Part shown: one piece after another, positions 1 through 6,999 of the stretch
Layout: every line of letters begins with the position of its first letter
How positions within the stretch are numbered: position 1 is the stretch's first letter
Assembly (NCBI GenBank): GCA_964519955.1
Contig: CAZFLM010000030.1
Span: 1-64,000, forward strand
Length of the DNA stretch: 64,000 nt
Direction of reading: 5' to 3'
Source of the DNA: CAZFLM01 sp964519955
GTDB lineage: Bacteria > Armatimonadota > Chthonomonadetes > Chthonomonadales > CAJBBX01
Notes under the pieces: generated by a model
The model's input: only the letters and a program-made list of their open reading frames with translations
What the model was told of the DNA's origin: nothing
The model's database searches: none
Position numbers and translations under genes: made by a program

Positions 1-42
1 CAGACCGGTCGCTCACGCTCCCGGCTCGGAACGTTCGTCGCG
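1..42. repeat. right arm of dispersed inverted-repeat element (copy 1, truncated by window edge)
   Basis: These 42 bases are identical to 137-178. The core (GACCGGTCGCTCACG...) is the imperfect inverse complement of the left arm found at 57-83 and 12254-12280. It is probably the end of a further element that begins outside the window. Confidence 0.75.
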
Positions 43-56
43 TCAGGTAGAGGGTG

Positions 57-178
57 CCGAGCCGCGACCGTGAGGGAGCGGTCCGCCGGAACAGGCGACA
101 GCCCGGCGCCAAGCCGAACACGCCTGCCGACTACAGCAGACCGGTCGCTCACGCTCCCGGCTCGGAACGTTCGTCGCG
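57..178. repeat. BIME/MITE-like inverted-repeat element, type A, copy 2
   Basis: The left arm at 57-83 (starting CCGAGCCGCGACCGTGAGGG) and the right arm core at 139-165 form an imperfect 27-bp inverted repeat with about four mismatches, around a spacer of roughly 55 nt. The end of the spacer (CGCCTGCCGACTACAGCAGA) recurs next to the right arm of the element at 12254-12501. No coding capacity is seen, so it is a non-autonomous palindromic repeat. Confidence 0.75.
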
Positions 179-192
179 CAACGCACGCGGTC

Positions 193-222
193 CCGAGGCG
201 CGACGGTCATGGAGCGCGTGAC
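193..222. repeat. type B dispersed repeat arm upstream of argB
   Basis: The segment starts CCGAGGCGCGAC and contains ATGGAGCGCG. It closely matches 8755-8782 (upstream of argD) and 27973-28000 (upstream of deoC). It resembles the type A left arm and is probably a diverged member of the same family. Confidence 0.6.
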
Positions 223-245
223 CGCTCTGCGTGCGACTGCCCATG

Positions 246-296
246 ACCCATGCCGTTCTCTGTGCCCCCTCCGTGGGCTCTGCGTCTCTGTGGTGA
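246..296. repeat. dispersed ACCACAGAG-type repeat (minus orientation)
   Basis: Read on the minus strand it contains CACCACAGAGACGCAGAG, then a GAGGG run, then GCACAGAGAACGGC. The same order of words occurs on the plus strand at 16984-17027 upstream of a Gfo/Idh/MocA gene. It is a short intergenic repeat with no coding content. Confidence 0.5.
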
Positions 297-342
297 GCCC
301 GCCGTTGCCGTGAGCACTGCCGACCAACGATTGGATACGACA

Positions 343-1215
343 ATGACCGATACGGACCAAAACCCCGACCTCCGCGCCTCCGTACTCATCGAGGCACTGC
401 CGTACCTGCGCCGGTTCCAGGGCCAGACGCTGCTGATCAAGTACGGCGGCAACGCCATGATCGACGAGAACCTGAAGCGCCAGGTGATGCAGGACATCGC
501 GCTGCTGCACTACGTGGGCATCCGGCCCATCCTGGTGCACGGCGGCGGGCCGGAGATCAGCTCGCTGATGAAGCAGATGGGCCACGAGCCCCACTTCGTC
601 GGCGGCCTGCGCGTCACCGACGCCGCGACGATGGAGATCGTCGAGATGGCGCTGGCGGGCAAGACGAACAAGGGCATCGTGGCGCTGCTGAACGGGCAGG
701 GGGCGCTCGCGGTTGGCCTCAGCGGGAAGGACGCGAACCTGATCGTCGCCCAGAAGCTCGAGTCGCCGCGCGGCGATCTGGGCTTCGTCGGCGAGATCGT
801 CAAGGTGAACGCCGAGCTGCTGAAGCTGCTGGCGGACAACGGCTACGTGCCGGTCATCTCCTCGGTGGCCATCGGCGAGGACGGCGAGTCGTACAACGTG
901 AACGCGGACCATGCGGCGGGCGCCATCGCGGCGGAGGTGGGCGCGGCCAAGCTCATCGTGCTGACCGACGTCGAGGGTGTGTACCGCGACTTCTCGGACA
1001 AGGCGTCGCTCATCTCTGAGCTGACGCTGGACGAGGCCCGCGCGATGATCGCCGACGGCCGCGCGGAGAAGGGCATGATCCCGAAGCTGGAGGCCTGCAT
1101 CATGGCCGTCGAAGGCGGCGTAGAGCGCGCCCACATGATCGACGGGCGCCGGCCGCACTCCGTGCTGGTGGAGGTCTTCACCGACGCCGGCATCGGGACG
1201 ATGGTGAGGAAGTAG
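343..1215 (+). CDS. argB: acetylglutamate kinase ArgB
   Basis: This enzyme phosphorylates N-acetyl-L-glutamate, the second step of arginine synthesis, in the cytoplasm. The 290-residue product has the amino-acid-kinase fold. The phosphate-binding KYGGNAM motif starts at Lys33 and the glycine loop VHGGGPEI lies around residues 65-72. A C-terminal segment with KLEACIMAVEGG is typical of the family. The ATG at 343 fits the normal family length; an in-frame upstream extension to 250 would run through repeat DNA. argD lies 7.6 kb downstream on the same strand instead of adjacent. The last codons and the following bases (1186-1233) recur at 1635-1682. Confidence 0.95.
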   Translation: MTDTDQNPDLRASVLIEALPYLRRFQGQTLLIKYGGNAMIDENLKRQVMQDIALLHYVGIRPILVHGGGPEISSLMKQMGHEPHFVGGLRVTDAATMEIVEMALAGKTNKGIVALLNGQGALAVGLSGKDANLIVAQKLESPRGDLGFVGEIVKVNAELLKLLADNGYVPVISSVAIGEDGESYNVNADHAAGAIAAEVGAAKLIVLTDVEGVYRDFSDKASLISELTLDEARAMIADGRAEKGMIPKLEACIMAVEGGVERAHMIDGRRPHSVLVEVFTDAGIGTMVRK

Positions 1216-1233
1216 GCGCAGGCAACGGAGCGG
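1186..1233. repeat. 48-bp direct repeat, copy 1 (argB 3' end)
   Basis: It covers the last argB codons, the stop codon and 18 nt beyond. Copy 2 is at 1635-1682 with about five mismatches. The two copies bracket the DUF433 gene. Confidence 0.7.
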
Positions 1234-1264
1234 CGGTATGATGGGTGCAGGGAGGTGATGTGCG

Positions 1265-1591
1265 ATGCAGCTTGAGGAGTACTTCGAGTTCCTCGCGCCG
1301 ACCGATATCCGGGTCAAGGGCACGCGCATCGGCCTGGAGACCGTCCTCGGCGACTACCTCGGCCACGGGGCCGGCGCCGAGGAGATCGCCGCTCGCTACC
1401 GCTCACTGAGCCTGGAGCAGGTCTACGCCTGCCTGACCTACTATTGGCGGCACCGCGAGGCCATGGACGGGTACCTGTCCGCGGTCGACGCCGAGATGGA
1501 CCGGCTGAGGCAGGAGCAGGAGGCCAACCCCGGTGAGGGGCTTTTGCGGCTGCGGCACATCCTGGCCGAACGCGCCCGGGTCGTCGCATGA
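1265..1591 (+). CDS. DUF433 domain protein (VapB45-type antitoxin family)
   Basis: This 108-residue protein has the DUF433 signature: a strand-turn-helix start with VKGTRIGLETVLGDYLG, then EEIAARYRSLSLEQVYACLTYY, which fits the winged-helix of this family. DUF433 proteins often act as antitoxin partners of PIN-like (DUF5615) toxins, but no such toxin follows here. The start is well set by a strong GGAGGTGA ribosome-binding site about 5 nt before the ATG. A possible -10 (TATGAT, 1237-1242) lies upstream. The gene sits between two 48-bp copies of the argB 3' end, so it was probably carried in by a local duplication. Its role here is unproven. Confidence 0.75.
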   Translation: MQLEEYFEFLAPTDIRVKGTRIGLETVLGDYLGHGAGAEEIAARYRSLSLEQVYACLTYYWRHREAMDGYLSAVDAEMDRLRQEQEANPGEGLLRLRHILAERARVVA

Positions 1592-1634
1592 CCGGGTGGT
1601 GTACCTGCCGCTGAGGCGCTGACCGCCGGCGCGC

Positions 1635-1682
1635 GCCGGCATCGGGACGATGGTGAGGAGATAGCCGCAGCCTACGGAGCGG
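1635..1682. repeat. 48-bp direct repeat, copy 2 (argB 3'-end remnant)
   Basis: It matches 1186-1233, including the argB terminal codons and a stop codon, but is detached from any argB reading frame. It is a footprint of duplication or insertion around the DUF433 gene. Confidence 0.7.
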
Positions 1683-1689
1683 ACTACCG

Positions 1690-2295
1690 ATGGGTACCGA
1701 GGTCGCTGGGGCTGTACTGATGGCGTTGATCCTGCTGCTGATCGTCCTGGCGGTTGTCGGAGGGATGATCTACGGGGCAGCGGGCCTGATCGCCGGGGCG
1801 GAGAGCGCGCGGAGGCTGCGGCTGCTCTCGAGGGCCAGGCGGGCCGACACGCGCGAGCGCTTCGTCCGGGGCATGGCCAGCGCCGGCGCGCCCATCCGAG
1901 TCGCCGAGGAGACCTTCCGCTACGTGGCGGAGGACCTGGGCGGCACCCCGTACTACCCCGTCTATCCCACCGACTCCCTCAGTGACATCTATGGCGTCGG
2001 GCGCGCCTTCGGCACGGAGCTGGAGGACGTGCTGCGCGAGGTGACGATCCGCTGCGGCGTGCCCATCCAGGTGAGTCAGGTGAAGTGGCCCCCCATCGTC
2101 ACGGTACGCGACCTGGTGCTGGCCGTCGCCGCGGTGTACCGGCAGGAGATGGCGAACCGCGAGACGGGGCACTTGCTGCGCCCGGCCGACGCGCCTCCGG
2201 ATTACGACGCGCTGCTGCGCCCTGCCAAGGCCGTCGACGCCGCAGCACTGGTGCGGCCCGCCGAGTCGCCCACGGACGACGGTGCCGATAGGTAG
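1690..2295 (+). CDS. membrane-anchored protein with three LLRP 12-13-mer repeats
   Basis: The product (201 residues) has one or two N-terminal membrane segments (about residues 5-37, rich in L, I, V, A and G), then a soluble domain of no recognised family. The C-terminal tail carries the motif LLRP at about 162-165 and 175-178 and LVRP at 187-190, with spacing of 13 and 12 residues. The same tandem motif ends most of the following genes up to 7951, so this is taken as the first gene of that set. The next gene starts 56 nt downstream. No enzyme motif is visible. A membrane-tethered adaptor or scaffold is an inference from the topology and repeats only. Confidence 0.75.
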   Translation: MGTEVAGAVLMALILLLIVLAVVGGMIYGAAGLIAGAESARRLRLLSRARRADTRERFVRGMASAGAPIRVAEETFRYVAEDLGGTPYYPVYPTDSLSDIYGVGRAFGTELEDVLREVTIRCGVPIQVSQVKWPPIVTVRDLVLAVAAVYRQEMANRETGHLLRPADAPPDYDALLRPAKAVDAAALVRPAESPTDDGADR

Positions 2296-2351
2296 GTTTT
2301 CGTCCGGCAGCCCGACGGTGTTCTGAACGAAAGCGATCTGGAGCACGTCGA

Positions 2352-3377
2352 ATGGCCGACCCGAGTTCCCACGATGGGACGTTATGGTACGCATTGCTGG
2401 ACGAGGAGTCCCCGCGATTCGTGCGGGTCGGCCCGTTGGGCGCGCAGCCTGCCGAGGATGCGGACGGCACCGAGACCGTGACGCCCCGCTCGCCGATCGG
2501 CGAGGCCCTGCTGCGCGGCCGGGCAGGAGACGTGCGCGCGGCCCGGGTGGAGGGCGACCTCCTCAGGCTGGAGGTACTCGCCACGCACCCCGACCAGCGC
2601 CCCCAGGTGGAAGAGGCCTGGCGGATGGAGCAAGCGGGAGACTACGCCGGGGCCGCCACGGTCTACGCCTCGATCGGGAACCACGCATCGGCGGGCCGGC
2701 GCTTCGAGCGAGCCAGAGACCTGCGCTCGGCCGCGGCCTCCTACGAGCGCGCCGAACTGTGCGCCCTCGCCGCGCAGGCTTACGCGACCGCAGGCGACTG
2801 GGCCAGCGCCGGCCGGTGCCATGAGCGGGCCGGACACCTTGCTCCCGCCGCGGAAGCCTACACCCGAGCCGGCGAGCATCGCCGCGCCGCCGTGCTCCTC
2901 GGGCGCGTTCGCCGCTGGCGCGAGGCCGCTGCGTCGTACCTCGAAGCGAACGAGCCAGGCTCGGCAGGCCGCTGCTTCGAGCGCGCTGGAATGCTGCCCG
3001 AAGCAGCCAAGGCCTACCACGCGGCCGGCGACCCGCTCCGCCAGGCCCCATGCCACAAGCGCCTGGGACGGTGGCGCGAGGCTGCCCTGTGCTACCGGCA
3101 AGGCGGGGACCTCATGGAAGCGGCGCGCTGCTTCGAGGAAGCGGGCGACATGGGCGAAGCGGCGCTGAGCTACGCCGACGCCGACGCCACATTCGACGCA
3201 GCCCGATGCAGGGCGATTGCGGCCGAGGGGGCCGGCGACTATGCAGGCGCTGCGCAGGCCTACGAGGAGGCGGCAGCCAATTCCTGGTGGGGCGCCGAAG
3301 CCGAGGACTACACCTCCAGGGCGCAGGCATGCCGCGAGCGCGCCGGCGAGGTCCGGTCGGAGCCGCCGCTCCCATGA
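2352..3377 (+). CDS. protein built of sixteen 13-residue helical repeats
   Basis: The first 95 or so residues form an unrecognised domain. From Gly96 to about 307 the protein is a nearly unbroken series of 13-residue units with consensus G-D-x-x-x-A-A-x-x-Y-x-x-A (for example GDWASAGRCHERA, GHLAPAAEAYTRA). Only one unit is longer, 17 residues, near 278-294. This should fold as stacked short helices like half-TPR or alpha-SNAP-type solenoids and suits protein binding. It has no LLRP motif, although most neighbours do. Its TGA overlaps the ATG of the next gene (ATGA at 3374-3377), so the two are likely translationally coupled. Confidence 0.8.
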   Translation: MADPSSHDGTLWYALLDEESPRFVRVGPLGAQPAEDADGTETVTPRSPIGEALLRGRAGDVRAARVEGDLLRLEVLATHPDQRPQVEEAWRMEQAGDYAGAATVYASIGNHASAGRRFERARDLRSAAASYERAELCALAAQAYATAGDWASAGRCHERAGHLAPAAEAYTRAGEHRRAAVLLGRVRRWREAAASYLEANEPGSAGRCFERAGMLPEAAKAYHAAGDPLRQAPCHKRLGRWREAALCYRQGGDLMEAARCFEEAGDMGEAALSYADADATFDAARCRAIAAEGAGDYAGAAQAYEEAAANSWWGAEAEDYTSRAQACRERAGEVRSEPPLP

Positions 3378-4667
3378 TCGATCCCGCGCACGCAACCGAC
3401 CCAGTCTACCTCACGCAGCAGCTCTGGCAAGGAGGCGCGGCCGATCGCCAGGAAGCCGCCAGGAGGCTGGACGCGCTTGGGCCGGACGCCGTGGCCCAGA
3501 TCGTGGACGCCGCCGCCAGGGAGCACCCCATCACCGCGCCCAAGCGCCTTGCCGCCTGCGCCGCCCTCGCCGCAGCGGGAGCGGTGGCGGGCGGGCGAAT
3601 CTGGAGCCCGATAGAGGGCGGCCTCGCCGGCGCCACTCTGGGCGCGGGGCTGATGTGGGCAGCCATGCGGCTCGAGGCTCGCGCCGGCTGGCCCTACGTT
3701 ATTCAGCATCTGGCCAGCCGCGAGGACCGCGAGGTGGTGCGCCGCTTGCTCACCATCGTTGGCGACGCCGGAGCCCCCGAGAACCACCGCAAGGTGGCCG
3801 CGCGGGCCGTCGGCAGGCGCCTCCGCCAGATCCCGGCGGGCGCCATCGACATGTCCGCGGACGAGCGGCAGGCCCTCGCCTCGGCCCTCTCGCTTCCCGA
3901 CGCCGACGCTGTCATCGCGCTCATCCGGGCCGCCGACGACCACGGCGTCGTCGAGGCGACGGACCGTGTGCGGCGCATCGCGCGCGGCCACTGGCGCCTC
4001 AACGTGCCCGCCGCCCACCGGGCTCGGGTCAGGGCGGCGGCCGGGCGCGTGCTGCCCATCCTCGAGCGCCTCGAAGGCCTCTCCACCCAGCAGCGAACCT
4101 GGCTCCTGCCGGAAGTAGTGCCCCAGAACTGGCGCGAGGCGCTCGTCGCGTGGTTCAGCGGGCGCCGGTTCATGCGCCGCTCGACGCGCGACCAGGTGCG
4201 CGATCTGATGCGCCTGCTGGAAGGCGAGGGGATCGGCGCGGGCGCCCGCGCGGCGCTCATCCTCTGGCAGATGGCCCATCGCAACGAGGCGGCAGGCGGC
4301 GAAGGCGAGGCGCTGAGCGGTGAGTTCGTCCTCGGCGCGCTGGAGGCCTTCCGCGAACAGGGCGACGAGCGCGTGCTGCCGTGCGTGGAGCACCTTGCCG
4401 AGACCGATGCCGTGGACGTGGAGGGCGTGCTGATCCGCGACCTGGCGAGGGAGGTGCTGCCGGTGGTCCGGGCTCGTGCCGAGGAGCAGAAGCGCCTTGC
4501 GGCGGAGGCCAGGCAGGCGGCGCTGCTGCTGCGCCCGGCCGAGGCCGACGACGGCGCCACGCTCCTGCGCCCCTCCCAGCCCGAGGAACCGGACACGCTC
4601 CTGCGCCCCGCGCCCGAGGTGGAGGGCCCCGCCGACCCGGTGCTGCAGGCGGAGGTGAAGCGCCTGA
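3374..4667 (+). CDS. HEAT-like LLRP-repeat membrane protein (5' part, runs into gap)
   Basis: The N-terminal helical cap (RQEAARRLDALGPDAVAQIV) is shared with the paralogues after the gap and at 5612. A small-residue hydrophobic hairpin near residues 57-95 may span the membrane. HEAT-like helical pairs follow, ending twice in a VLPIL/VLPVV-type helix. Near 376-408 the tail has three LLRP motifs spaced 12 residues apart. The frame then continues into DPVLQAEVKRL, the start of the next paralogue, and is cut by 100 Ns. Deleting the Ns gives an uninterrupted in-frame fusion to 5615, which could be real or an assembly artefact. The ATG overlaps the preceding stop. Confidence 0.75.
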
Positions 4668-4767
4668 NNNNNNNNNNNNNNNNNNNNNNNNNNNNNNNNN
4701 NNNNNNNNNNNNNNNNNNNNNNNNNNNNNNNNNNNNNNNNNNNNNNNNNNNNNNNNNNNNNNNNNNN
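4668..4767. other. assembly gap (100 N) inside a repeated coding segment
   Basis: The bases on either side (CGCCTGA before, CCCGCCAACTC after) join to give exactly the sequence present at 5645-5661. The gap therefore lies within a near-identical duplicated segment. The run of 100 Ns looks like a fixed placeholder; its true length is unknown and could be zero. Confidence 0.95.
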
Positions 4768-5615
4768 CCCGCCAACTCGGCAGCTTCCGCCGCTCGACGC
4801 GGGAGGAGGCGAAGCGCCGGCTCGACGAGCTGGGGCCGGAGGCAGTGCCGGGCATCGTCGCCGCGATGACCCCGTCGCCGCTTCGGAGGGCCACCCTGAT
4901 CGGCGTGGTGGTCGGCTCCTGTGTGGCGTCTGTGCCTGCGTTCACAGTCCTGTGGTACATCCTAGCCAGCCGCGCGCATCTGGTGGTTAACCCGCACGCC
5001 CTCACTGTGCCCTGGATCTGGCTCGTTCCGCCGGGGGCCGTTCTCTGTGCCGCCTGTGGCCACCGGCTGAGACGTGGATGGCACCTGCGGCGAGAAGGCC
5101 TCGCATACCTGGCAGCGCTGCACGATGAGCGTGCGCTGCCGGCGCTGATGGGGGCTGTGACCGATCCCGAGCGGCCCACCACCGACCAGGCAGTCGCTAT
5201 CGGCACAGCCGCTCTGCTCGACAGGCTCACCTTCCGCACCGAGGACGATGCTCGAAGCACGCCGCTCTGGAGGGTACTGCGACACGCCGACCCCGATCTC
5301 GTCGTCGCTGCCCTCGGCGCCATCGGGCGTGTGGGCGAGGTGGACGCCCTCCAGTACGTCCGGGAACTGGCATCGGGGTCGAACGCGAGGCGGTTCCCCG
5401 CGCTGGCCGACGCCAGGGTGTGCGTCGCCGCCCGCGAGGTCCTCCCGATCCTGGAGCGCCTGGCAGCATCCGATACCAGCCAGCGCCGACTGCTGACGCC
5501 TGCAGCCGCCCCAGCCGCCGAGGTCCTCCTCCGCCCAGCCCAGCCCGCGGGGGAGAGCGACGCCGCGCTGCTGCTGCGCGCTGCCAACTCCGAGGGGGAA
5601 GGGAGCGGCGAGTGA
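4768..5615 (+). CDS. HEAT-like LLRP-repeat membrane protein (3' part after gap)
   Basis: The frame opens directly from the gap with RQLGSFRRSTREEAKRR and DELGPEAVPGIV, nearly identical to the protein at 5612. Two hydrophobic segments follow (around 4894-4965 and 4996-5061). Then come HEAT-like helices with the recurrent HADPDLVVAALGAIGRVGEV and AREVLPILERL pattern. The tail has one degenerate (LLTP) and one clear (LLRPAQPAGESD) 12-mer, then LLLRA. The stop TGA overlaps the GTG start of the next gene. It may be the second half of the protein beginning at 3374 or a separate gene whose start lies in the gap. Confidence 0.75.
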
Positions 5616-6475
5616 GCGACCCGGTGCTGCAGGCGGAGGTGAAGCGCCTGACCCGCCAACTCGGCAGCTTCCGCCGCTCGACGCGGGAGGAGGCGAAGCG
5701 CCGGCTGGACGAGCTGGGGCCGGAGGCGGTGCCAGGGATCGTGGCTGCGATGACCCCGTTCCGCGGCTACTACGTCGTGCGTTTCCTGCTGCTGAGTTCC
5801 GTCTCCATCGCGGTATGTCGGTGTGCTGTGCAGCACTTCGTGCCCCACGACGGCATCGTGTCCGAGCTTGCCCTCGCTCTGGCAGGAGGTGTGAGCTTTG
5901 TCCCTGCCGTCCGCTTCGAGGTCGTCGCGTGGCGGAGAGCTGCTGCCGAGCGCCTGTCGCAGGTCAGCGATCCGCGGTCGTTGCCAGTGCTCCTCGCCGC
6001 CGTAACGACACGGGGATTCGGGACCAGCGTCCAGCGGTCGGCGCGTCAAGCGCTGGTCCGCATCCTGGAAACGCCGCAAGACACTGACGGCCACCTCCCG
6101 CCTCTCGCCCGGAAGCAGATCGGCGCCTTGCTCGGATTGCCGCACGCGGATGTCGTCGCCGCCGCGCTGAGGTGGATCGCCCGGACCGGGGCCACGCACC
6201 ACGTCGACCGAGTGCGAGACATCGCCACGCGGCGGGCGGGCTCCGTGACGCCCGCCTCCAGCGATCCACGCGTCCGTGCCGTAGCGCTGGAGGTGCTGCC
6301 GGAACTCGAACGCCTTGCCGGACTGGCGGACACCGAGTCGGTCCTCCTCCGCCCAGCCGACGCCCCCGCCGGCGAGGTCCTGCTCCGCCCGGCCCAGCCC
6401 GCGGGGGAGAGCGACGCCGCGCTGCTGCTGCGGGCATCTGGCGCCAACCCAGAAGCAGCCGGACCGGGAGACTAG
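5612..6475 (+). CDS. HEAT-like LLRP-repeat membrane protein, paralogue
   Basis: The 287-residue product has the same plan as its upstream neighbour: an N-terminal cap (DPVLQAEVKRL... through DELGPEAVPGIV), two hydrophobic segments (about 5762-5830 and 5852-5910), HEAT-like repeats ending in ALEVLPELERLAG, then LLRPADAPAGEV, LLRPAQPAGESD and LLLRA. The GTG start overlaps the previous TGA (GTGA). The first 125 nt or so and the LLRP-coding tail are almost identical to the upstream paralogue while the middle is diverged, which suggests gene conversion or domain shuffling. No catalytic motif is seen. Confidence 0.8.
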   Translation: MSDPVLQAEVKRLTRQLGSFRRSTREEAKRRLDELGPEAVPGIVAAMTPFRGYYVVRFLLLSSVSIAVCRCAVQHFVPHDGIVSELALALAGGVSFVPAVRFEVVAWRRAAAERLSQVSDPRSLPVLLAAVTTRGFGTSVQRSARQALVRILETPQDTDGHLPPLARKQIGALLGLPHADVVAAALRWIARTGATHHVDRVRDIATRRAGSVTPASSDPRVRAVALEVLPELERLAGLADTESVLLRPADAPAGEVLLRPAQPAGESDAALLLRASGANPEAAGPGD

Positions 6476-6477
6476 CG

Positions 6478-6999
6478 ATGGGGTTCCTCCGCGATATCGC
6501 CCTGTGGATCAGAGAGCAGCCGGACCCCGGCGCCAGCGTGGCACAACGCGCGGCCCAACTCGCCACGCTCATGACGAGTCCCGACATGGCGGTCCGCATG
6601 CGCGCCGAGGTCGCCGTGCGCCGCATGGTCTTCGAGTGCGCCGAGCCGGGTCTGGGGGCGGGCGACTACGACCCGGAGTATGTGCTCGCGGTGATCCACG
6701 CCATGGCGGCGCACGGCGACGCGCTGATGCTCCCGTACCTGGAGCGCCTGGCCGGAGCCAAGCTGCGAAGACCGACCTGGGCGCACGTGCGCGAGGCCGC
6801 GCGGGGAGCGCTGCCTGTACTGAGGGAACGGATCGAGCAGATGGACCGGCGCGAGGCGGAGGCGCAACTGCTCCGGCCCGCAGAAGCCCCACCCGGCGAG
6901 ACGCTGCTGCGGCCATCGCAAGCCGCGGATGCGGACACGCTGCTGAGGCCCGGTGACATGACCACACACCAGGAGATCGATCTTGACAAGTCCCTATAA
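6478..6999 (+). CDS. small soluble HEAT-like protein with three LLRP 12-mers
   Basis: This 173-residue protein lacks the membrane hairpin of its neighbours. It has one HEAT-like module (VLAVIHAMAAHGDALMLPYL then AREAARGALPVL-type helices), also found twice in the next protein. Its tail has LLRP at about 131, 143 and 155, exactly 12 residues apart, two of them preceded by E/D-T. The ATG is 2 nt after the previous stop, and the gene overlaps the next start by 17 nt. It is likely part of one operon with the other LLRP genes. Function unknown. Confidence 0.75.
   Translation: MGFLRDIALWIREQPDPGASVAQRAAQLATLMTSPDMAVRMRAEVAVRRMVFECAEPGLGAGDYDPEYVLAVIHAMAAHGDALMLPYLERLAGAKLRRPTWAHVREAARGALPVLRERIEQMDRREAEAQLLRPAEAPPGETLLRPSQAADADTLLRPGDMTTHQEIDLDKSL

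Noticed and set aside
1..178. CRISPR-like repeats
   Set aside because: The repeated units are inverted arms of a palindromic element, not regularly spaced direct repeats; no cas genes occur in the window.
43..1329. Long minus-strand open frame over argB
   Set aside because: It is antisense to a clear argB gene; long shadow frames are expected at this GC content, and the translation is Arg/His/Val-rich with no domain.
1592..1689. Toxin partner for the DUF433 protein
   Set aside because: Only 98 nt with a duplicated argB tail follow before the next gene; no PIN-like frame exists.
3308..6202. Very long minus-strand frame across the LLRP genes
   Set aside because: It is a GC-driven antisense frame interrupted by the N gap. 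The plus strand has coupled starts, ribosome-binding sites and repeat motifs.
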